NCBI GenBank assembly: GCA_007693745.1 | Contig: REDA01000039.1 | Span: forward strand, 186,001 to 250,000 | DNA length: 64,000 nucleotides | Source of the DNA: Balneolaceae bacterium | GTDB taxonomy: Bacteria; Bacteroidota; Rhodothermia; Balneolales; Balneolaceae | Direction: 5' to 3' | Shown: piece by piece, positions 26,610 through 32,597 of the stretch | Layout of the letters: each line of letters starts with the position of its first letter | Position numbering within the stretch: the first letter of the stretch is position 1 | Program-made: the position numbers and the translations under genes | Notes under the pieces: model-generated | Told to the model about the DNA's origin: nothing | Seen by the model: the letters and a program-made list of their open reading frames with translations, nothing else | Databases searched by the model: none

Positions 26610-27527
26610 ATGAGATGGTTTGAATCTCCAAATTTTGATTTCATCAAAGCACAAAAAATTGCCTACATCTTCTCAGGCACTATGGTGGTAGTCTCAATCA
26701 TAGCCATCCTTACGATGGGCTTAAACTACGGGATTGACTTTCGCGGCGGACAGGAGTTTGTCTTCGAATTCCAGCAACCGGTCGATGTAGTGGAAATGCG
26801 CTCTGAACTCGCAGAGCCTCTCGGTACAATTCCGGAAATTAAACTCTTCGGTTCCAACAGGGAAATCCTCCTGAGAGTTGACACGGAAGAAGACATCACA
26901 ACCATGCGTGAATTACTGATTACCAGTTTTGGAACCCTTTATCCGGGTAACAGTGTCACGGTTCAGAAAACCGACCTGGTCGGACCCCGTTTTGCGGAAG
27001 ATCTCCGAAGAGGAGCGCTCTACTCCATCATTTTCGCCATGGCCGTCGTCTTCATCTATATATTCATCCGCTTCAAGGGATGGTACTTCTCAGCAGGTGC
27101 AATCGCAGCTCTTGCTCATGATGTGCTGATCGTACTGGGTATCTTTACCATTATGGGTGAATTTGCTCCCTTTGATGTAAGTATAAACCAGGCCCTTATT
27201 GCTGCTTTTCTTACCATTGTCGGGTATTCACTGAATGATACGGTGGTGGTATTCGACCGGATCAGGGAGAATTCAATTATCTATAAGACAATGAATTTTA
27301 AGGATATGATCAACAAAAGCCTGAACGATACCCTCAGCCGAACTGTAGTCACTTCCGTGACAACCTTGTTTGTGGTAAGCGTCCTGTTTATCTTTGGAGG
27401 TGAGGTATTAAAAGGCTTTGCATTTGCTCTTGTAATTGGAGTTATTTTAGGAACCTACAGCTCGCTGTTCGTTGCAAGTTCCATTGTTGTTGAACTTCAG
27501 AAAAGAGCTGTAAAAGTAAAAAATTAA
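26610..27527 (+). CDS. secF: Protein translocase subunit SecF
   Basis: Partner of SecD in the inner membrane, 305 residues and six helices. Key motifs are GIDFRGGQEF after the first helix and the membrane motif SLNDTVVVFDRIRENS near residues 209-224. In this lineage SecD and SecF are separate genes, unlike the fused SecDF of many Bacteroidia. It lies 36 bp after secD and 27 bp before the STAS gene. Confidence 0.97.
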   Translation: MRWFESPNFDFIKAQKIAYIFSGTMVVVSIIAILTMGLNYGIDFRGGQEFVFEFQQPVDVVEMRSELAEPLGTIPEIKLFGSNREILLRVDTEEDITTMRELLITSFGTLYPGNSVTVQKTDLVGPRFAEDLRRGALYSIIFAMAVVFIYIFIRFKGWYFSAGAIAALAHDVLIVLGIFTIMGEFAPFDVSINQALIAAFLTIVGYSLNDTVVVFDRIRENSIIYKTMNFKDMINKSLNDTLSRTVVTSVTTLFVVSVLFIFGGEVLKGFAFALVIGVILGTYSSLFVASSIVVELQKRAVKVKN

Positions 27528-27554
27528 ACTGTCCATTAATCCACAGGTACTGTC

Positions 27555-27899
27555 ATGAGTTTTAATCTTTCAGAACGCTACAACTGCGTCATCATCGAAT
27601 TAAAGGGAAATGTTATGGGGGGACCAGATACTTCCGCTTTAAACAATAAACTACATGAGCTGATTGATGCTGAAAAAACCAATGTTGTTGTCGATCTCTC
27701 CAGAGTAAAATTCATGAACTCTTCCGGTTTGGGAATGATGATCGGAGCTTTGACCACCATGCGAAAAGCAGGTGGTGATCTGCGTATTGCAAATGCTACG
27801 GACAAAATTGAAAGCCTGCTTATCGTAACGAAACTGATCACTGTTTTTAAACATTTCAAATCGGTTGATGAAGCTGTGGATTCATACAAGGAAGATTAA
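27555..27899 (+). CDS. STAS-domain protein, anti-sigma factor antagonist-like
   Basis: 114 residues forming a single STAS domain of the SpoIIAA/RsbV type. The phosphorylatable serine lies in FMNSSGLGMM (S56/S57), in the position where an RsbW-type kinase acts; the usual DSSG is NSSG here. It follows secF by 27 bp and ends before a strong terminator, so it is the last gene of the secD-secF unit. No RsbW-type kinase, PP2C phosphatase or sigma factor is in the window, so its partner is unknown. It might alternatively be a plain scaffold STAS protein. Confidence 0.88.
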   Translation: MSFNLSERYNCVIIELKGNVMGGPDTSALNNKLHELIDAEKTNVVVDLSRVKFMNSSGLGMMIGALTTMRKAGGDLRIANATDKIESLLIVTKLITVFKHFKSVDEAVDSYKED

Positions 27900-27964
27900 T
27901 TTACATTTATAGTTCACTGTCTGGTGCAGATCACGCTGCAGCAGAGTTCTTTCATTTATAACCC

Positions 27965-27993
27965 GGAGGTGTACTATACACCTCCTTTTTTTT
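27965..27993 (+). terminator. Intrinsic terminator after the STAS gene, abutting purA
   Basis: Perfect 9-bp stem GGAGGTGTA / TACACCTCC with a 3-base loop and eight T (27986-27993). The purA start codon lies only 7 bases after the T-tract, so either purA is read through or its own transcript starts inside or after the hairpin. Confidence 0.85.
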
Positions 27994-28000
27994 GAAAATT

Positions 28001-29275
28001 ATGGCTGTACGAATTGTGATCGGTGCCCAGTGGGGCGATGAGGGAAAAGGCAAGGTGGTGGATATTCTCAGTGCAGAATCGGACTATGTAGTCCGGTATC
28101 AGGGTGGCGCAAACGCAGGGCATACTCTAAAATTTGATGACACGACCATCGTTCTACACCTGATTCCGTCAGGAATGTTCAATGGCGACTCAAACTGCGT
28201 GATCGGAAACGGAGTGGTTGTGGATCCAATTTCACTTGTGGATGAGATTGAAGAAGTTGAAAAACTGAATGTAAACTTAAAAAACCGGCTCTATATCAGC
28301 AGCTCTGCACATCTGATACTCTCCTATCACAAAGTGCTCGACAAATTAAAGGAGGAGCGACGCGGGAGTGATGCTATCGGCACTACCGGCCGCGGAATCG
28401 GTCCGGCCTACGTCAGTAAAGTGTCACGTGTCGGGATCCGGATGAGTGACCTTCTGAATGAAGAGCTGCTAAAGGAAAAAATTGAAAAAAATCTGCTCGA
28501 TATCAATTCGGCACTGAAAAGTGTGTACAGGGAAGAACCCCTGAGCAGCAGTACCATTATGGAAGAGCTGAAACCCGTAATAGAAAAAATTACTCCTTTT
28601 ATTTGCAATACCACCAAACTGCTGCATGATGCACTGCAGCAGGGAAAGTCGGTACTTCTCGAAGGAGCTCAGGGCAGCCTGCTGGATGTGGACCACGGGA
28701 CCTATCCCTATGTCACCTCCTCTTCGCCCACTGCAGGAGGAGCCTGTACCGGTTCCGGAATACCACCAACTGCAATTACACACGCAATGGGCATCACCAA
28801 AGCGTACTGTACCCGCGTGGGTAACGGACCGTTTCCTACCGAACTGCATGACGAAAACGGAGAATTACTACGGAAAAACGGTCAGGAGTTTGGTGCCACG
28901 ACAGGCAGGCCAAGGCGCTGCGGATGGCTCGACCTTGTCGCATTGAACTATGCAATCCGGCTCAATGGAATGAATGAAATGACCCTGACCAAGCTTGATG
29001 TACTGGACAGCTTTGAAGAGATTAAGGTCTGTACAGGCTATCGGCTCGATGGGCAGCTGACTGACGACTTCCCTCTGGACTCAGACCAGGTTCAACGGGT
29101 TATCCCGGTTTACAAATCTTTTGAGGGCTGGCAAAAGACAACCCGTGATATCAGTTCTTTTGCGGATCTGCCGGAAAAGGCCAGAGAATACATTCTCTTT
29201 CTCGAGGAGTTCACAGGAGTCAGGTTCAATATCATATCGACCGGGCCCAAACGGACCGAAACGATTCTCAGATAA
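28001..29275 (+). CDS. purA: Adenylosuccinate synthetase
   Basis: GTP-dependent enzyme joining IMP and aspartate, the first of two steps to AMP; cytosolic. The 424 residues include the N-terminal GAQWGDEGKGKVVD nucleotide loop with the catalytic Asp, GNGVVVDP, GTTGRGIGPAY, QGSLLDVDHGTYPYVTSS and GATTGRPRRCGWLD. A TTG three codons upstream lies in the terminator T-tract, so ATG 28001 is chosen. There is no Shine-Dalgarno site between the terminator and the start. A RuBisCO-like gene follows 12 bp later and a cupin 2 bp after that, so purA probably heads a three-gene operon. Confidence 0.97.
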   Translation: MAVRIVIGAQWGDEGKGKVVDILSAESDYVVRYQGGANAGHTLKFDDTTIVLHLIPSGMFNGDSNCVIGNGVVVDPISLVDEIEEVEKLNVNLKNRLYISSSAHLILSYHKVLDKLKEERRGSDAIGTTGRGIGPAYVSKVSRVGIRMSDLLNEELLKEKIEKNLLDINSALKSVYREEPLSSSTIMEELKPVIEKITPFICNTTKLLHDALQQGKSVLLEGAQGSLLDVDHGTYPYVTSSSPTAGGACTGSGIPPTAITHAMGITKAYCTRVGNGPFPTELHDENGELLRKNGQEFGATTGRPRRCGWLDLVALNYAIRLNGMNEMTLTKLDVLDSFEEIKVCTGYRLDGQLTDDFPLDSDQVQRVIPVYKSFEGWQKTTRDISSFADLPEKAREYILFLEEFTGVRFNIISTGPKRTETILR

Positions 29276-29287
29276 TTCCAAACCTGT

Positions 29288-30391
29288 ATGGATGGAGACC
29301 GGTTTACTGTTACCTACATTCTGTCGGCTGAGTCTGAAAAGGAAGTAAATAGCAGAGCCGAGAGCATCCGGGTAGAGCAGACGGTCGAAATGCCCCTCTC
29401 AGCAGTACCAGCGCCGGGGTTACACTCTTTGGGCCGTATAGAGTCGATCCGGAAAACCGAGGAGAACTGCCGCTGGCGGGTTGTAATTTCCTATCCGAAT
29501 CAGTTATCGTTCAATGATATCACTCAGGGGATCAACGTTCTTTTTGGCAATATCTCTCTGCTGCCGGGTATTCTTATCACAGATTGCAGCGACAGTTTTT
29601 TTAAACCGCTTTTCAGCGGTCCTGCTCACGGGATCAGGGGAATCAGGGAGTTACTGGATAATCCGAATGGTGGTATTAGCTGCACAGCTCTGAAACCGGT
29701 GGGTCTTTCACCTCAAGAGCTTGCCGAAAGAGCGCTGCATTTTGCCGCGTCAGGCATCGATCTTATCAAAGATGATCACGGGTTGACGAATCAGAACAGC
29801 GCGCCTTTTACTGACCGGGTCCGGCAGTGTGTGTATGCAGTGAGAGCCGGCGAACAGAAATCCGGAAAACGTACTCTTTACTTTCCCAATATTACCAGCT
29901 CCCCTGAAAAGGTACTTGAAAACGCAATATTTGCCCGGGAAAACGGTGCTGACGGCCTCCTTCTTTGTCCGCAGCTATGCGGACTTGAGCTGATCCGCAC
30001 CATTTCATCAGAAATCGGTCTGCCGGTCATGGCGCATCCGGCTTTTTCAGGATCCATGGTCATACATCCCGATCACGGTTTTACACCGGAGTTCTATTAC
30101 GGTAAACTCTGGAGAGCCCTGGGTGCAGACTGTGTAATCTACCCAAATGCAGGCGGCCGGTTCAGCTTTTCTGAGGAGACCTGTCAGCGTATTAACACTC
30201 AGCTCAGAACTCCCTTTTGCGGATTTCAGAGTTCTTTGCCGGCACCGGCGGGAGGGATTTCTCTTGAAAGTATCCCGAAACTGCTACAGCAATATGGCCC
30301 CGATACTGCCTACCTCATAGGCGGGAGCCTGTATGCGAATAATCTGGGTTTTGCAGAGGCGGCCAAACAGTTCAATCAAACTCTTCAATAA
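29288..30391 (+). CDS. RuBisCO-like protein (form IV, large-subunit fold)
   Basis: 367 residues of the RuBisCO large-subunit superfamily but not a carboxylase. By motif alignment, LKPVGLS keeps the Lys matching K175 (K136) but has Val at K177; LIKDDHG keeps K201 (K161) and D203 (D163) but has His in place of metal ligand E204. The phosphate-binding glycines remain (PAPAGGIS at 318-325, LIGGS at 343-347), as do H250 and K273 in the loop regions. Such proteins act as enolases or isomerases in methionine salvage and sugar-phosphate pathways; I cannot set the subclade. It sits 12 bp after purA and 2 bp before a cupin gene. No ribosome-binding site is evident. Confidence 0.92.
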   Translation: MDGDRFTVTYILSAESEKEVNSRAESIRVEQTVEMPLSAVPAPGLHSLGRIESIRKTEENCRWRVVISYPNQLSFNDITQGINVLFGNISLLPGILITDCSDSFFKPLFSGPAHGIRGIRELLDNPNGGISCTALKPVGLSPQELAERALHFAASGIDLIKDDHGLTNQNSAPFTDRVRQCVYAVRAGEQKSGKRTLYFPNITSSPEKVLENAIFARENGADGLLLCPQLCGLELIRTISSEIGLPVMAHPAFSGSMVIHPDHGFTPEFYYGKLWRALGADCVIYPNAGGRFSFSEETCQRINTQLRTPFCGFQSSLPAPAGGISLESIPKLLQQYGPDTAYLIGGSLYANNLGFAEAAKQFNQTLQ

Positions 30392-30393
30392 CA

Positions 30394-30846
30394 ATGAGAC
30401 CAGCTTCCAGGGTACTAAAGGCAGAAAACTACGAGTGGAAAGGTGTTGAAAAAAAGGCCTATAAAGAGAATAGCTCCCTATTCAGAGATGTCCGCAGATT
30501 TACACTTTTGGGAAATCAGATCCCTGAACTAAATTTCGAAACCCGGTACTTCGAGATCGGTCCGGGAGGGTATTCATCCCTCGAACATCACAGGCACCCG
30601 CATGCCGTTGTTGTGATCCGGGGAAGCGGAAGTGTAATTCTGGACAATGAGATCTTTTCCATATCTGCTCATGATGTGGTGTACATCGCACCGGAGACCA
30701 TCCATCAGTTTCATGCAGACAACCAGCAGCACCTTGGCTTTCTCTGTGTGGTCGATCGCTACCGGGACAAACCCGCGATTCCGGATGATGCTGAAGTGGA
30801 GTCCAGAATCACTTCAGAAAACGTTCTCAATAAAATCAAAAAATAG
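30394..30846 (+). CDS. Cupin-domain protein paired with the RuBisCO-like gene
   Basis: 150 residues forming one small cupin barrel, cytosolic. Motif 1 is GPGGYSSLEHHRHPHAVVVI (57-76) with candidate metal ligands H66, H68 and H70; motif 2 has H104 in APETIHQF. The usual motif-1 glutamate is missing, so the metal set would be all-His. It starts 2 bp after the RLP stop, so the two should be made together. In Rhodospirillum rubrum an RLP isomerase works with a cupin that releases methanethiol from 1-methylthioxylulose 5-phosphate; this pair may do the same, but the specificity is not shown by the sequence. Confidence 0.88.
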   Translation: MRPASRVLKAENYEWKGVEKKAYKENSSLFRDVRRFTLLGNQIPELNFETRYFEIGPGGYSSLEHHRHPHAVVVIRGSGSVILDNEIFSISAHDVVYIAPETIHQFHADNQQHLGFLCVVDRYRDKPAIPDDAEVESRITSENVLNKIKK

Positions 30847-30847
30847 G

Positions 30848-30880
30848 TTTGAAAAGAATCCCCTAAAGGTTTTATATTTG
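30848..30880 (+). promoter_or_regulatory. Predicted promoter of tRNA-Gly, Bacteroidota-type
   Basis: TTTG at 30848-30851 and TATATTTG at 30873-30880 with 21 bp between, a perfect match to TAnnTTTG at -7. Initiation would be near 30887, about 50 bp before the tRNA. It lies directly behind the cupin stop codon (30844-30846). Confidence 0.6.
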
Positions 30881-30936
30881 TGATCCGTTGAGATGTTAAC
30901 TGACCACAGTTAATTCTTAACCAGACATACCACCAT

Positions 30937-31008
30937 GCGGGAATAGCTCAGTGGTAGAGCACCACCTTGCCAAGGTGGGGGTCGCGAGTTCAAATCTCGT
31001 TTCCCGCT
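30937..31008 (+). tRNA. tRNA-Gly (anticodon GCC)
   Basis: A 72-nt cloverleaf: acceptor GCGGGAA / TTCCCGC, D-arm GCTC..GAGC, anticodon arm CCACC-TTGCCAA-GGTGG with anticodon GCC at 30969-30971, and T-arm GCGAG-TTCAAAT-CTCGT. The CCA end is not encoded. It is a single-gene unit with its own promoter and a terminator 32 bp downstream. Confidence 0.97.
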
Positions 31009-31039
31009 CTCTCTTAAAGCCTTTGAAAAGCAATAACTT

Positions 31040-31061
31040 AAAGCTCTTCAAGGGCTTTTTT
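31040..31061 (+). terminator. Intrinsic terminator of tRNA-Gly
   Basis: Stem AAAGCTC / GGGCTTT (7 bp with one T-G pair), loop TTCAA, followed by T (31056-31061). Confidence 0.7.
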
Positions 31062-31093
31062 GTTTATAAAAACCGCAAACGATACAGCCTCCC

Positions 31094-32359
31094 ATGGGCT
31101 TTTATATCCGCAAAGCTTTCAAGACCGGCCCCGTACGCCTCAATCTGTCCAAAGGAGGGCTGGGGCTCTCCGCGGGAATTACAGGCGCCAGAATCGGTTT
31201 GAATACCCGCGGGATCTACGTGCATGGGGGCAGGCATGGCCTCTATTACAGAAAATATTTAAAAAAGGGTACTCAAAGAGATTCCGGGCGCACACAAGGA
31301 TCTGCACCAGGCAGCGGAACTGTCTATCTGTTTCGCGATACGGGGGCTACTTTCAGCCCCATGAAACCCATAGAGATGGCTTCCGATAACCCGGTTTTTA
31401 CTCTTCCTTCTACAAACCTGTTTACGGCCGGGGCACTCATCACACCACTCTTTCTTCTTTTTTTAGCCCTGCTCTCACTTTCTAAAGGGCTCCAATGGCT
31501 TTTTGTCCCCGCACTGATTGCCTCACTCATGTGGCTCAGCTGGTTCGTTTATCAGATTTACTGGAGAAACAGGGTGCAGAAATTGCTCAGTGATGCTGAA
31601 ATCTCTGTGAAGGAGAGTGGTACTCTGCCTGATATGCTTTCTATGTACAAAAAGAAAATTCCCGAGCGGTGGAACCTTTGGTTGAGATTTCATCTGCATG
31701 CCGTGATCGGAGAAATGGCGATCCGTGAAGAAACCATTGATACCCAATCCATATTGCACAGCCTGGAAACAGACTATCCTATACCCGGGAATTCACTGGC
31801 TTCAATCCGTGTATCGATTCTCAATGCCATCCTTGAGGAAATGCTAACCGACCATCTGCTCAGTGAGCAGGAAGAACTGGCACTGAAAGGTCTTCTCAAA
31901 AGTATGAACCTGCCGAAGCCGGAAAAGCTCTCCATTACGGAAAAAATCGATTTCTATTCTCAGATACGTAACGAAATGGAGAAACCTCTGGAAAAGACAG
32001 ACCCCGACATTCCGCTTCTGCGCGGTGAATCAGCCTACGAACAGTTTGAGCAGGTGAGACGGTTAAAAGAGAAAGTCCTGAATCGTTTTCAGAGAGATCA
32101 TGTACAATACCGAGAAATCGGATATGAAATAGAATCAGAGGGGAGCCTGATCCTCACAGACAGAAGGATTCTCCTCATCGGAAGAGGAACAGACGAGTAC
32201 CGTTTCAACAGGCTGGCCGATATCACCACAGATCACGAAGCCGGTATTTTGGAGCTGACCTTCACTAACCGGAAAACTCCTGTCATACTCTCCTCACCGC
32301 AACCTCTGTTGCTTGCTGCCCGGCTGGAAAAAATTCTTGATATATTAAGAGCCTGTTGA
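31094..32359 (+). CDS. DUF4236-domain membrane protein with a PH-like C-terminal domain
   Basis: 421 residues in three parts. Residues 1-52 are the DUF4236 domain (MGFYIRKAFKTGPVRLNLSK, GGLGLSAGITGARIGLN). Two membrane helices follow at about 108-130 and 133-157. The cytosolic remainder is helical (160-330) and ends in a beta-rich segment (345-415, GSLILTDRRILLIGRGTDEYRFNRLADI) that resembles bacterial PH-like domains. The function of DUF4236 is not known. The start lies 33 bp after the tRNA terminator and the gene stands alone on the strand; downstream lies a copy of the palindromic repeat. Another PH-like protein occurs in the window at 41902. Confidence 0.88.
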   Translation: MGFYIRKAFKTGPVRLNLSKGGLGLSAGITGARIGLNTRGIYVHGGRHGLYYRKYLKKGTQRDSGRTQGSAPGSGTVYLFRDTGATFSPMKPIEMASDNPVFTLPSTNLFTAGALITPLFLLFLALLSLSKGLQWLFVPALIASLMWLSWFVYQIYWRNRVQKLLSDAEISVKESGTLPDMLSMYKKKIPERWNLWLRFHLHAVIGEMAIREETIDTQSILHSLETDYPIPGNSLASIRVSILNAILEEMLTDHLLSEQEELALKGLLKSMNLPKPEKLSITEKIDFYSQIRNEMEKPLEKTDPDIPLLRGESAYEQFEQVRRLKEKVLNRFQRDHVQYREIGYEIESEGSLILTDRRILLIGRGTDEYRFNRLADITTDHEAGILELTFTNRKTPVILSSPQPLLLAARLEKILDILRAC

Positions 32360-32408
32360 CTTGCAGACCGCTTGAATCAATACGCTGATTTTACAATCAA
32401 TCACTCAT

Positions 32409-32551
32409 GGAAGGCTTTGGAATTCCTGGGATTTTGTTTGTATTCAACTCCAGAGTTAAAACAAAATCACAGCATGGTCAGTCTGTTTGGGGATTTTATT
32501 TAACGACAAGGCAGAAGACATTGCGCAATTGAACAGCTATTCAAAGCCCCC
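32409..32551. repeat. 140-bp palindromic repeat, copy 2 (diverged)
   Basis: Matches the copy at 20788 at both ends and in part of the interior: left GGCTTTGGAATTCCTGGGAT against GGCTTTGAAAAACCAGGAGT; right GAACAGCTATTCAAAGCCCCC against GAACAGTTTTTCAAAGTCTCC; interior GGATTTTA, CGACAA, GAAGA, ATTG, GCAA in the same order. It lies between convergent genes and has no clear flanking duplication. Confidence 0.65.
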
Positions 32552-32597
32552 AATGCAATAAACCGGGTGTTAAGTGAAATTCCTTAGGAGAAAGCGG

